Source of the DNA: Massilia eburnea
Lineage (GTDB): Bacteria; Pseudomonadota; Gammaproteobacteria; Burkholderiales; Burkholderiaceae_D
Assembly (NCBI RefSeq): GCF_009720745.1
Contig: NZ_WNKX01000008.1
Coordinates: forward strand, 62,001 to 126,000
Length of the DNA stretch: 64,000 bases
Direction of reading: 5' to 3'
Shown here: positions 1-7,295 of the stretch, one piece after another
Numbering within the stretch: position 1 is the stretch's first letter
Layout of the letters: each line of letters starts with the position of its first letter
The notes under the pieces: model-generated
The model's database searches: none
What the model saw: the letters and a program-made list of their open reading frames with translations, nothing else
Told to the model about the DNA's origin: nothing
Program-made: the position numbers and the translations under genes

Positions 1-264
1 ACAGTTGCAGCAGCGTGCGAGGAGGGCAAGCGAAGCAAGGGTGAATCGCTCAGCCTTGGCTATGTGAATGCCATTCTGGCGCGCTGGTCACGTGAAGCTG
101 CGGGAGTTTCCGTGGCGGGTGCGCGGGCGCCAAGGCAGGGGCATGCTGGCGGAGTCACGGCGGCGCGCATGGCAACGATTACAGGATTGACTGGAGGCGG
201 CAATGATGGAGCCAACAATATCATCGACATTACCCCACCAAGCCCTGCCCATCAGCTGGGTTGA
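1..264 (+). CDS. C-terminal end of a phage replication protein (DnaD/DnaB_2-like), start outside the window
   Basis: The frame is open from base 1 to a TGA at 262-264, so only the last 87 residues are present. The visible part contains LSLGYVNAILARWSREA, a pattern like the end of DnaD/DnaB_2 replication domains, where a tyrosine-rich helix is followed by an isoleucine-leucine-tryptophan segment. The tail after it is Gly/Ala-rich and probably flexible. The next gene begins inside this one with a 62-base overlap and resembles the lambda P family, so the pair would be the O/P-type initiator and helicase loader. The assignment is inferred from a short motif plus position; the N-terminal DNA-binding part cannot be seen. 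Confidence 0.45.
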   Translation, partial: TVAAACEEGKRSKGESLSLGYVNAILARWSREAAGVSVAGARAPRQGHAGGVTAARMATITGLTGGGNDGANNIIDITPPSPAHQLG

Positions 265-913
265 GTCATTGTTCAAGCGGATGCACTTCTCGTACGGGGC
301 GCGTTTTGCGGACATGTGGGCAGGAGTCAATCCCGACGAGATGAAGCAGCACTGGGCCCAGCGCCTCGGGGAGTTATCGCGGTCTGAGCTGGCGACGGGT
401 TATCGCATGCTGGAGTCTCGTGATTGGCCTCCTACGCTACCAGAGTTCATCAAGCTCTGTCGGCCAAACCTTGATCCTGAGCCGGCGTTTTACGAGGCCT
501 TGGCGCAAGGCATCAAGCGGGAACGCGCAGACCCTCATGACCCTGATGTGTGGTCGCACCCAGCGATCTATTGGGCATGGGTAAAGATTGGCGCGTTTGC
601 GATTGCGAACCAGGGATACGAAGCGCTGCGCCCGCGCTGGGTTGACGCATTGCGGCACTACGTCGAGCTGCCGGGGCTGGAGGCGGTCCCGGAAAAGCGT
701 CAAGAGCTGCCGGCTCCGGGTAAAGCGAGGCTGCGGCCAGAGCGAGCGCGGGAGCTGCTGTCGCAGTTGAGGTTGAAGGGCATGCCGCAACGCGCGGGCG
801 TTAGTGGGCAGACTGAATGGGCCAAAACGATTTTGGAAAAGTATGGGCGCGGCGAGTCGGTATGCATCGCGGCGATTGAAATGGCGGAAGAGGCACTGGG
901 TCTGCGGACGTAG
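203..913 (+). CDS. Phage replication protein P-like (helicase loader type)
   Basis: A 236-residue protein. It contains HFSYGARFADMWAG near residue 30 and RDWPPTLPEFIKLCR near residue 75; the second is characteristic of lambda P-like replication proteins, which bring the host DnaB helicase to the phage origin. The ATG at 203 has GGAGG six bases upstream, which supports this start despite the overlap with the preceding gene. The acidic, tryptophan-rich middle and the basic C-terminal half are as seen in this loosely conserved family. It lies between a putative initiator and a Q-like late regulator, the usual place for P. No Walker motif was seen, which fits P rather than a DnaC-type ATPase loader. 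Confidence 0.68.
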   Translation: MMEPTISSTLPHQALPISWVESLFKRMHFSYGARFADMWAGVNPDEMKQHWAQRLGELSRSELATGYRMLESRDWPPTLPEFIKLCRPNLDPEPAFYEALAQGIKRERADPHDPDVWSHPAIYWAWVKIGAFAIANQGYEALRPRWVDALRHYVELPGLEAVPEKRQELPAPGKARLRPERARELLSQLRLKGMPQRAGVSGQTEWAKTILEKYGRGESVCIAAIEMAEEALGLRT

Positions 914-952
914 ACGCATGCAACATCGAAAATGGGCGGAAAGGAATCGTTA

Positions 953-1492
953 ATGGGTGCAGTGCTGTTGGTTGATGGAGTTACGTTTGTGGAGCAATCC
1001 GGGTTGCGCCTGGTGGGGCCAGTGCAGTCGCAAAAGTATGCGTCGTCGCATCTGGTGCCAAAGGCTAAGCAGGAGTTCCAGGCGCGCTTAGCAAACTGGC
1101 GCAAAGTGGTGAAGCGGTCAGTCGGCGCGGGCGGCGCGTCTCAGTATTGCGCTGGCTGGGCGAAGCTGTATGTCCATTTGCGTACGTCAGAGGCCGCGCC
1201 AGGAGACGAGCAATTGGCGGAAAAGATCAGGCCGTTGAGCCCGCTAGTGGCGAGCGATGAACTGGATGGTTGGTTAGTCGAGGCGGCATGGCGTACCTTG
1301 GGCGATGCAAATGAGCGCCAGGCGCTGAAGGCTCTGTACATCTACCAGTGGCCGGTGGATCAGGTTAGGCGCTTCTTGCGCGGCGTGCGCGGGCCGCACG
1401 TCCCCCTGGTTATTGCCAAGGCCGAGCGGAACCTGCAGGCGGTGCTCGAGAAATTGGGAAGCGTTGAGGTAATTCGCAACAATATCGCCTAA
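953..1492 (+). CDS. Putative late-gene regulator, antitermination protein Q-like
   Basis: A 179-residue protein. The ATG at 953 has AAGGA eight bases upstream; an earlier in-frame ATG at 932 has no ribosome binding site. The C-terminal half, with ASDELDGWLVEAAWRTL and a following helix pair ending near VIAKAERNLQAVLEKL, looks like the helical DNA-binding part of phage Q-type or RinA/ArpU-type regulators. No zinc-binding cysteines are visible. Its place after replication gene P and before the structural genes is where lambdoid phages carry Q, which lets RNA polymerase read through terminators at the start of the late operon. Several terminators do follow here (1626, 2189, perhaps 2572). The family call is inferred largely from context. 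Confidence 0.5.
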   Translation: MGAVLLVDGVTFVEQSGLRLVGPVQSQKYASSHLVPKAKQEFQARLANWRKVVKRSVGAGGASQYCAGWAKLYVHLRTSEAAPGDEQLAEKIRPLSPLVASDELDGWLVEAAWRTLGDANERQALKALYIYQWPVDQVRRFLRGVRGPHVPLVIAKAERNLQAVLEKLGSVEVIRNNIA

Positions 1493-1562
1493 GGCTCTTG
1501 ATAACTTCCTGGGGTTGCGGATACCATTCGATTTACAACTTGTCTGCCGGGGTGTCCCGAGC

Positions 1563-1611
1563 CTTCAGCCGAACCGGCGTCTCCTCATTGGAGACGTGCG
1601 TTCGACTGAAG
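1563..1611 (+). other. Long imperfect RNA hairpin downstream of the Q-like gene
   Basis: Three paired blocks share a five-base loop (TCATT at 1585-1589): CTTCAG 1563-1568 with CTGAAG 1606-1611, CGAAC 1570-1574 with GTTCG 1600-1604, and CGTCTCC 1578-1584 with GGAGACG 1590-1596. That makes 18 base pairs plus a possible G-T pair. There is no T-run right after it, so it is not a simple terminator; the ordinary terminator lies 15 bases further on. It could be a structured leader, a small RNA or an antitermination element. Confidence 0.55.
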
Positions 1612-1625
1612 TAAGTGTGAGAAAC

Positions 1626-1653
1626 AGGCCCGCATATATGGGCCTATTTTTTT
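1626..1653 (+). terminator. Rho-independent terminator after the Q-like gene
   Basis: Stem AGGCCC 1626-1631 and GGGCCT 1640-1645 around an AT-rich loop, followed by ATTTTTTT. It ends the rightward replication/Q transcript. It also faces the end of the leftward small gene at 1659, for which it could act as a weaker reverse terminator. Confidence 0.75.
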
Positions 1654-1658
1654 CACCA

Positions 1659-1835
1659 TCACTTCGCTGTTAAGTCCCTTGCGATGGCATTGATCAAACC
1701 GCTAACGTAAGCGGCATCTTCGTCGGGATTCGACTTTATCGTCGGGCCGTTTAATTTCAAGGCGCCTGATTGAAGCGCAACTTTGACGATATCAATGGCT
1801 CGGTCATGCGCGGCGTGACTGTTGTAAATGCTCAT
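1659..1835 (-). CDS. Small phage protein of unknown function, 58 residues
   Basis: A leftward reading frame from ATG at 1835 to TGA at 1659 encodes 58 residues beginning MSIYNSHAAHDRAIDIVK. A GAGAA ribosome binding site lies six bases before the ATG. The composition is soluble and helical with no membrane segment. Small genes of this style, starting with an N..AAHDRA.. stretch, are common cargo in betaproteobacterial prophages, but I cannot name a function. It is the only leftward gene in the morphogenesis half of the prophage and sits between the Q-like gene and the late genes, so it is probably expressed independently of the lytic transcript. It could be a lysogeny-expressed cargo gene. Confidence 0.6.
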   Translation of the reverse strand: MSIYNSHAAHDRAIDIVKVALQSGALKLNGPTIKSNPDEDAAYVSGLINAIARDLTAK

Positions 1836-1963
1836 TTCGATTTCTCATAAGTTAATGGAAATACGATCATAGCAGATGCAATTGCCGTAATTTTTGGCAG
1901 CTTATTTAATGGCCCTATCAGGTGGTTATACTATCTCTCCCTATATTTATTTGGAGTAGATCA

Positions 1964-2146
1964 ATGGCGACGTTTGAAAAAGGCGTTGTAGTTAAGCTGA
2001 AGAGTGGCGGTCCAAAGATGACTGTTGTCGGCGTGGGGGACTATGGTCCAATTGGCCCAGAAGATGGCGTGCAATGTACTTGGTTCGATGAAAAGAATAA
2101 GCTGCAGTCGCAAACATTTGATGCAGCCGTCTTGGAATTGGTATAG
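1964..2146 (+). CDS. Small DUF2158 (YodC-like) protein, copy 1
   Basis: A 60-residue protein starting MATFEKGVVVKLKSGG. The ATG at 1964 is preceded by GGAGT at a normal distance; the longer frame that begins at 1922 adds a hydrophobic stretch with no ribosome binding site and is less likely. The pattern VKLKSGGPKMTV, a glycine-rich loop, then QCTWFDEKNKLQSQTF is the signature of the DUF2158/YodC family, small SH3-like beta-barrel proteins of unknown role found in many genomes and prophages. A related protein is encoded 80 bases downstream, with a terminator between them. Confidence 0.75.
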   Translation: MATFEKGVVVKLKSGGPKMTVVGVGDYGPIGPEDGVQCTWFDEKNKLQSQTFDAAVLELV

Positions 2147-2188
2147 CTCCAGCACTCGATCGAATCGTAGTCGCTAGTTGAAGTATTT

Positions 2189-2212
2189 AGCCGCCTAAAG
2201 GCGGCTAATTTT
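2189..2212 (+). terminator. Terminator between the two DUF2158 genes
   Basis: Stem AGCCGCC 2189-2195 with GGCGGCT 2200-2206 around TAAA, followed by AATTTT. The next gene's ribosome binding site begins only four bases later. Confidence 0.7.
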
Positions 2213-2224
2213 ATGGGAGGTCCC

Positions 2225-2458
2225 ATGTCGTTTGTTGGCGCAGTATTTTCGGCTGCCGATTTACTTCCGACTTATGCGCCGCCTAGCCTGCGTGAGGTAA
2301 TGCCGGGTAACCGCGTAATGCTCCGTTCTGGCGGTCCAGAAATGATCGTGTGCGACGTTACCGCAACGGGAGCTGCTCAGTGCCAATGGATGGTTGATGG
2401 AAAGCTCCTGAACCAGGCGTTCCCACTCGAGTGCCTCACTTGTTTTGGCGCGAAGTAA
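2225..2458 (+). CDS. Small DUF2158-like protein, copy 2
   Basis: A 77-residue protein when started at ATG 2225, which has a strong GGGAGG four bases upstream; the ATG at 2213 lies before that ribosome binding site and is unlikely. The region GNRVMLRSGGPEMIV followed by AQCQWMVDGKLLNQAF matches the first copy (VVKLKSGGPKMTV, QCTWFDEKNKLQSQTF), so the two are diverged paralogues. This copy has an extra N-terminal segment of about 28 residues. It is the last gene before the late morphogenesis block. Function is unknown; the family's beta-barrel fold suggests nucleic-acid or protein binding, which is speculation. Confidence 0.65.
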   Translation: MSFVGAVFSAADLLPTYAPPSLREVMPGNRVMLRSGGPEMIVCDVTATGAAQCQWMVDGKLLNQAFPLECLTCFGAK

Positions 2459-2571
2459 GTTAGTCCCGTTGTAGGCTGGGCTGATCACATCGAATTCTCG
2501 ACGACGAAAGGTGGGTGAGCTTGTCTCGATCCGCTCGATAGCGGGGGATACAAGCAGCGTTTCTTTCTTTG

Positions 2572-2592
2572 CCCGGCTAGTCCGGTTTTTTT
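2572..2592 (+). terminator. Possible weak terminator in the late-operon leader
   Basis: CCGG 2573-2576 and CCGG 2582-2585 pair across CTAGT and are followed by seven T residues. The stem is short. Upstream, CTTGT 2519-2523 can pair with ACAAG 2550-2554 around CCGCT/AGCGG, making the whole 2459-2628 leader structured. A terminator in the leader of the late genes would fit control by a Q-type antiterminator. Confidence 0.4.
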
Positions 2593-2596
2593 ATTC

Positions 2597-2612
2597 GTGC
2601 AGACGTCTGCAC
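2597..2612. repeat. 16-bp palindrome GTGCAGACGTCTGCAC, copy 1
   Basis: A perfect palindrome lying between the leader terminator and the HNH gene's ribosome binding site. Exact copies occur at 8672-8687 and 16978-16993, and a one-mismatch copy at 26060-26075. Confidence 0.85.
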
Positions 2613-2628
2613 AGCTCCTGGAGGCGCT

Positions 2629-3000
2629 ATGCCTGTTTCTGCCCCGCGCCCTTGTAGCCATCCGACATGCTCAGTCTTGGTGCGCGATGGCAGTGGCCGA
2701 TGCCCTGCACATCCCCGCGCCGCGTGGACGAAGGTGACGCCGACCAAACGCATTACCGGGCGACGCCTGCAGGCCATGCGAGCAGCATTGTTCCAGCGTT
2801 CGCCTTTGTGCGCGGAGTGCAAGCGTCAGGGCCGAGTTACTGCTGCGACCCAGCGCGACCACATTATTCCATTGGCCGAAGGCGGTGCCGATGATGAGAC
2901 CAACGAGCAGGCGCTGTGCGACCTGTGCCACGACGCCAAGAGCGCGACTGAGTCCAAGCGCGGGCGCTGGCAAAAGGGGCAGGGCGGGTCAAAAGTCTAG
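2629..3000 (+). CDS. HNH endonuclease of the packaging module
   Basis: A 123-residue protein. Paired cysteines in the N-terminal third and CAEC near residue 62 precede QRDHIIPLAEGG, with DHI the metal-binding core, and then NEQALCDLCHDAK, giving the Cys4 zinc site and the final H/N of an HNH nuclease. In HK97-like phages with cos ends this small nuclease sits beside the terminase and is needed for cutting at cos during DNA packaging. Here it is immediately upstream of the small terminase gene, as expected. The ATG at 2629 follows CTGGAGG. It starts the late operon, 16 bases after the palindromic repeat at 2597. Confidence 0.9.
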   Translation: MPVSAPRPCSHPTCSVLVRDGSGRCPAHPRAAWTKVTPTKRITGRRLQAMRAALFQRSPLCAECKRQGRVTAATQRDHIIPLAEGGADDETNEQALCDLCHDAKSATESKRGRWQKGQGGSKV

Positions 3001-3003
3001 GCC

Positions 3004-3070
3004 GCCCCGCTGGAAACCGTCAGCCTAGCCAGATTTTTTCGCGGAACAAAAACTACCCCCTGGGGGTTTA
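3004..3070. other. Candidate cos region between HNH and small terminase genes
   Basis: This short noncoding stretch contains a run ATTTTTTCGCGG and an odd palindrome ACCCCCTGGGGGT at 3055-3067. The interval between HNH and a P27-type small terminase is where phages with 3-prime overhang cos ends usually carry cos. The placement and the symmetric G/C block suggest the cleavage site, but no ends were mapped. Confidence 0.35.
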
Positions 3071-3118
3071 AGCAGCTGGCCATCGGCGCCAGTGTCTCCT
3101 ACATCAGGAAGCAAACAC

Positions 3119-3595
3119 ATGGATATGAAAACGAGTCTCGGCACGGCGCTCCCCGCCGTGGGGGCATCGGCCGTGCGCCCTGGTGGCGGTGATGTCACCT
3201 CGCCCGAACCGCCTCCAGTCATCGGCCTAAACGACGACGAGCGCGAAATTTACGAATACATCTGCGAATCGCTCCGCACTGCCGGCATTGAGCATCTGAC
3301 TGCCGGCATGCCGATCGCAGTCATCGTCCGCACCTTCGTGGACTGGATTAAGGCTGCAAAAGAGTGCGACGAGAAGGGCCGATCGCAGACCTCGAAGACC
3401 GGTTGGTCGACGCCGACGCCATGGGCGGACGATGAAAAGCGCCTCAAAATGGAGCTGGGCCAATGGTTGCCGAAAGCATGTTTAACGATTCCTTCGCTGG
3501 CAAGGGTCCGCAAGGACACCGGCATCCAAGGGCAGCAGGACGACCTGTTCGCAAGTCTCGTAAACCACGCCACCAGCTCACCAAGAAAAAGCTAG
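3119..3595 (+). CDS. Terminase small subunit, P27 family
   Basis: A 158-residue protein from ATG 3119, which has AGGAAG nine bases upstream; an ATG at 3092 is possible but less well placed. The middle, LNDDEREIYEYICESL, followed by helices and TPTPWADDEKRLKMELGQWLPK, matches the P27-type small terminase: an acidic helical N-terminal part that recognises phage DNA and a conserved middle near LTIPSLARVR. It recognises cos and recruits the large subunit. The last 133 bases overlap the large-subunit gene in another frame, an unusually long overlap but with a good ribosome binding site for the downstream gene. Confidence 0.83.
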   Translation: MDMKTSLGTALPAVGASAVRPGGGDVTSPEPPPVIGLNDDEREIYEYICESLRTAGIEHLTAGMPIAVIVRTFVDWIKAAKECDEKGRSQTSKTGWSTPTPWADDEKRLKMELGQWLPKACLTIPSLARVRKDTGIQGQQDDLFASLVNHATSSPRKS

Positions 3596-5316
3596 ATGAG
3601 CTGGTGCCGGCCCAGCTGGAAGAGTGGGACGAGCAGTACGGCCTGCCGGTTCTGCGCGGAGAAATCGTCACCGGGAAATATGTGTACCTGGCGGTGCTGC
3701 GTCACTACCAGGATCTGCGTGACGCGCACAAGCGAGGCTTCGTGTTCGTGCCAGCTCACGGCTGGCACATCATCCACTACATCGAACGGTTCTTTGTTCA
3801 CATCAAGGGGCCGCTGGCCGGTAAGCCGATCCTGCTGGATCCCTGGCAGAAGTTCTGGACAGCAGTGCTGTACGGATGGCGGCGACAGTCCGACGGCATG
3901 CGGCGCTTCAGTCGCGCTTATGAAGAGGTCGCCCGTAAGAACGGCAAGTCCACCTGGAAAGGGCCACAAGGCGCCTACCTGTTCTCGATGGACGGGGAGA
4001 CCGGCGCCGAAGTGTATGCGGTAGCAACGACGCGCAACCAGGCGATGACGGTGTTCAAGCCGGCATTCGACAACATCCGTCGCTGGGTGAAGCGCTCCGC
4101 CGGGGTGGCACGGTCGTTCAAGATCTTCGCGGGTATGAACCACGAGAAGGTGGAACTGGACGACAACTCGGTGTTCCTGCCGTTGCCGGCGAATGCCGAG
4201 AACCTGGACGGCCTGAACCCGTCCGCAATCCTGTTCGATGAATTGCACGCGCAGAAGCATCGCGATGTTTGGGATGTCATGGAGTCGGCCTTGGGCGCAC
4301 GCGACCAGCCGCTGCTTTCGGCAATCACGACGGCGGGCTTCATCCTGGACGGAATTTGTACGGAGCAGCGCTCGTACCTGATCTCGATTCTGGAAGGCAA
4401 GCGCGTCGATGACACGTTCTTTGGCTACATCTACACGCTGGACCAGGAGGACGATCCGTTTGAGGAGCGCAACTGGATCAAGGCGAATCCTGGCCTGGGC
4501 AAGTCGAAATCGGTTGAATACCTGCGTACCCAGGCGAGGAAGGCCGCGGCGATGCCTGGCGCCAAGGTCAACTTCCTCACCAAGGACTTGAACATCTGGT
4601 GCAACAGCGCCGATGGCTGGTTCGACATGAACGTGTGGGATGTCGGTGGCAAGAAGTTCGATCCGCGCGTGCTGTTGGGACGCCGCTGCTTCGGTGGACT
4701 TGACCTTGGCTCGACGCGAGATCTTACTGCCTTCTCGCTGGTCTTCCCGCCAGACGAAGAGGGTGGTGAGTGGCACGTGCTGGTGTGGTTCTGGTGTCCG
4801 GAAGAGAAGATCGCCGCCCAGTCCGCCGATGACGCGGCCCCTTACGAGGCATGGCGCCGCGCGGGCTGGCTCACGGCGACCGAGGGCAACGTGACCGACT
4901 ACGGGCCTGTGCGCGAACGCATCCTGCAGGCCGTGCGCGATTACGACATCGCCGAGATCGGCTTCGATCGCTGGAACGCGCTGCAGCTGGCGAACGAACT
5001 GCTCGATGCAGGCGTGCCGTTGGTCGAAGTGCCGCAGAACACAGGTGGTATGTATCCCGGCAGCAAGGCGCTTGAGCAGCTGGTGTATGGCAGGCGCTTG
5101 CGCCATGGTGGCAATTCAGTGTTGCGCTGGTGCGCTGGCAACACCGCATTGTTGTTTGACTCGAACGGCAACTTCAGGCCTGACAAAAAGAAGTCGAACG
5201 CCAACGGCCGAATTGACGGCATCGTAGCAACTGTGATGGCGCTTAGCCGCGCGTTTGCTGGCGACGAGCTGCAGGGCGACCTGGATGACTTCCTTAACTC
5301 ACCGATACGGACATGA
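3463..5316 (+). CDS. Terminase large subunit (packaging ATPase and nuclease)
   Basis: A 617-residue protein of the Terminase_1 family. The ATPase half shows an adenine-side segment LLDPWQKFW near residue 125, a Walker-A-like EEVARKNGKST at 154-164 and Walker B AILFDELHA at about 255-263. The nuclease half has the acidic residues of an RNase H fold: GLDLGSTRDLTA near residue 414, EIGFDRW near 502 and NGRIDGIVA near 585. The enzyme pumps DNA into the prohead through the portal and cuts it at cos. The ATG at 3463 has GGAG eight bases upstream and overlaps the small-subunit gene by 133 bases; its stop overlaps the portal start by four bases (ATGA). Confidence 0.95.
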   Translation: MVAESMFNDSFAGKGPQGHRHPRAAGRPVRKSRKPRHQLTKKKLDELVPAQLEEWDEQYGLPVLRGEIVTGKYVYLAVLRHYQDLRDAHKRGFVFVPAHGWHIIHYIERFFVHIKGPLAGKPILLDPWQKFWTAVLYGWRRQSDGMRRFSRAYEEVARKNGKSTWKGPQGAYLFSMDGETGAEVYAVATTRNQAMTVFKPAFDNIRRWVKRSAGVARSFKIFAGMNHEKVELDDNSVFLPLPANAENLDGLNPSAILFDELHAQKHRDVWDVMESALGARDQPLLSAITTAGFILDGICTEQRSYLISILEGKRVDDTFFGYIYTLDQEDDPFEERNWIKANPGLGKSKSVEYLRTQARKAAAMPGAKVNFLTKDLNIWCNSADGWFDMNVWDVGGKKFDPRVLLGRRCFGGLDLGSTRDLTAFSLVFPPDEEGGEWHVLVWFWCPEEKIAAQSADDAAPYEAWRRAGWLTATEGNVTDYGPVRERILQAVRDYDIAEIGFDRWNALQLANELLDAGVPLVEVPQNTGGMYPGSKALEQLVYGRRLRHGGNSVLRWCAGNTALLFDSNGNFRPDKKKSNANGRIDGIVATVMALSRAFAGDELQGDLDDFLNSPIRT

Positions 5317-6551
5317 AACTTTTGAAATCCTTCCGCTCCATTTGGGGGCGCGGCGGCGCGTTGGCCGACAAGATCGGCTTGCAGGATGCGCTGCCGGGCA
5401 GTTCCCTGGTGCCAGATGCATCGCATGTCAACGTCGATGGCGCTTTGCAGGTCAGTACCGTGTGGGCATGCGTCGATCGCCGCGCGTCGACAGTGGCCAG
5501 CCTGCCTTGCTTCGTATACCGCCAAATGCCAAACGGTGAAAAGGTGTTGGCGCGCACGGAGCGGCTGTATCAGCTGCTGCATGATTCGCCCAACAATCGC
5601 ATGACGCCCTTCGAGTTCTGGCGGGCGCTGATGATGAACCACGACTTGCGCGGTAATGGCTATGCCAGGATCGACCGGGATAACAATGGCGAGGCGCTTG
5701 CTCTGTGGCCAATGCCGGCGGACCAGGTTGAACAGAAGATCCTTCAGGATGGCACCGTGGTCTACGAATACACGCTCGGTGCAAACGTCGCGGTGTTGGC
5801 CGCAGAGAACGTGCTGCACTTGAAGAACCTGGGCAACGGAACGATCGGATTACGCAAGCTGGAGTTCATGCGGCCAACACTGGACGAGGCGGCAAAAGCG
5901 CAGACAGATGCCAGCAAGATCTTTGGCGCCGGTGGCAAGCCGACCGGCGTGCTGATGGTCGACAAGGTTCTGAATGATGCACAACGCGCTGCGGTGCGGC
6001 GGAACTTCGAAGGGTTGGGCGAAGGCAACGTAAATCGCCTACATGTACTCGAGGCGAACATGAAGTACCAACAGGTCACCATGTCGCCAGCCGAACAGCA
6101 GCTGCTGGAGACCAGGCGTTACGGCGTGGAGGAACTTTGCCGGTGGTTCGACGTCCCGCCAGTACTGGTCCATCACGCGAACGTGACCGCGTGGGGTTCC
6201 GGCATCGCGGAGATCCGGGAAGGCTGGTACATCTTCAGCCTGGCGCCGCTGATGGTCAGCCTTGCGCAGGCGATCCGCCGCTGTGTTCTGACGTCCCGGC
6301 AGCGCGCGGCACTCACCGTGGAGTTCTCGCTCGATGCCCTGCTACGCGCATCCCCGAAGGATCGCGCTGAGATCTATGCGAAACACGTGCAAAACGGCAT
6401 TCAGTCTCGCTCTGAGGTGCGGCAGCTGGAGGGGTTGCCACCTCGACCCGAGGCCGACGTTTTGACCGCGCAGTCGAACCTGGTTCCACTGTCGATGCTG
6501 GGCCGGGTGCGTCCCGCCAGCGGCGGCAACGGCGACAACATTGCACAGTAA
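5313..6551 (+). CDS. Portal protein, HK97 family
   Basis: A 412-residue protein. The region VSTVWACVDRRASTVASLP near residue 48 and PFEFWRALMMNHDLRGNGYA near residue 100 are characteristic of HK97-type portals, which form the dodecameric ring at one capsid vertex through which DNA enters and to which the tail attaches. Later conserved pieces include SPAEQQLLETRRYGVEELCRWF and the following PPVLVHH. Length is typical for the family. It is translationally coupled to the large terminase by an ATGA overlap and is followed after nine bases by the prohead protease, the usual terminase-portal-protease-capsid order. Confidence 0.95.
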   Translation: MKLLKSFRSIWGRGGALADKIGLQDALPGSSLVPDASHVNVDGALQVSTVWACVDRRASTVASLPCFVYRQMPNGEKVLARTERLYQLLHDSPNNRMTPFEFWRALMMNHDLRGNGYARIDRDNNGEALALWPMPADQVEQKILQDGTVVYEYTLGANVAVLAAENVLHLKNLGNGTIGLRKLEFMRPTLDEAAKAQTDASKIFGAGGKPTGVLMVDKVLNDAQRAAVRRNFEGLGEGNVNRLHVLEANMKYQQVTMSPAEQQLLETRRYGVEELCRWFDVPPVLVHHANVTAWGSGIAEIREGWYIFSLAPLMVSLAQAIRRCVLTSRQRAALTVEFSLDALLRASPKDRAEIYAKHVQNGIQSRSEVRQLEGLPPRPEADVLTAQSNLVPLSMLGRVRPASGGNGDNIAQ

Positions 6552-6560
6552 GGAGAATCA

Positions 6561-7235
6561 ATGCTTTTGCGGAAAATGCTCAACCTGGATCTGGTTGATT
6601 TGAAAATGGAAGGCGAGAGCTGGAAGTTCGCCGGCTATGCATCGGTATTCGGTGGTGTCGACAGCTACGGCGACACCATTGTAAAAGGCGCGTTCGCATC
6701 GACCCTGCGCGCCGGCAAGCCGAAGATGTTCTTCAATCATGAGTGGCGCATGCCGATCGGCAAATGGACGCTTTCCAAGGAGGACGACCATGGCTTGTAT
6801 GTGGAAGGCGAACTGACCGAAGGTCTGTCGCTGTCGTCAGATGTACGCGCTGCGATGCGGCATGGCACGCTGGACGGCCTGTCGATCGGTGGTTACGTCA
6901 ACAAAGGAGACTACGACGAGACCGAAAACGGGCGTGTAATCCGAAAGTGGTCGAGCCTGATGGAGATCTCGCCGGTGGTCTTCCCGGCTGATGGTGCGGC
7001 GCGGATCAATCTGGAATCGGTCAAAAGCGAAGAATTTGACAAGGCGCTCGCCGAATGCGCGACTGAGCGCGAATTTGAACGGCTGCTGCGGGATGCAGGG
7101 CTGAGCAAGAAGGGGGCGTTGGCGGTCGCCTCCCGTGCAAAACAGATCTTCACCGGGCGGGATGCCGCGGCGAATGGTCTGGATGCAAAGACCGCTGGTG
7201 TAGTACTCGAGCGTCTTCAGCGCTTGGCGCAGTAG
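6561..7235 (+). CDS. Prohead maturation protease, HK97 (S78) family
   Basis: A 224-residue serine protease. FAGYASVFGGVDSYGDTI near the N-terminus, MFFNHEW with the catalytic histidine at 60, and LDGLSIGGY with the catalytic serine at 108 are the family signatures. The enzyme removes the N-terminal scaffolding part of the capsid protein, and itself, during prohead maturation. A strong AAGGAG precedes the ATG. The C-terminal third is helical and probably the self-processed targeting part. The gene ends 20 bases before a strong terminator that separates it from the capsid gene, so the two are probably expressed at different levels. Confidence 0.95.
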   Translation: MLLRKMLNLDLVDLKMEGESWKFAGYASVFGGVDSYGDTIVKGAFASTLRAGKPKMFFNHEWRMPIGKWTLSKEDDHGLYVEGELTEGLSLSSDVRAAMRHGTLDGLSIGGYVNKGDYDETENGRVIRKWSSLMEISPVVFPADGAARINLESVKSEEFDKALAECATEREFERLLRDAGLSKKGALAVASRAKQIFTGRDAAANGLDAKTAGVVLERLQRLAQ

Positions 7236-7255
7236 CTGTTCAACAATCCCTCTTG

Positions 7256-7279
7256 GCCACCTTCGGGTGGCATTTTTTT
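7256..7279 (+). terminator. Terminator between protease and capsid genes
   Basis: Stem GCCACC 7256-7261 and GGTGGC 7266-7271 with a TTCG tetraloop, followed by seven T residues at 7273-7279. The capsid gene starts 17 bases later. Confidence 0.85.
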
Positions 7280-7295
7280 ATCCTGAAAGGTAAAT

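Noticed and set aside
1561..1615. A tRNA-like fold near the long hairpin
   Set aside because: No cloverleaf, no T-arm GTTC-A pattern in the right place and no CCA end; it is a single long hairpin.
3592..5106. A 504-codon leftward frame opposite the large terminase
   Set aside because: Shadow of the terminase coding strand; no start signal, no domain.
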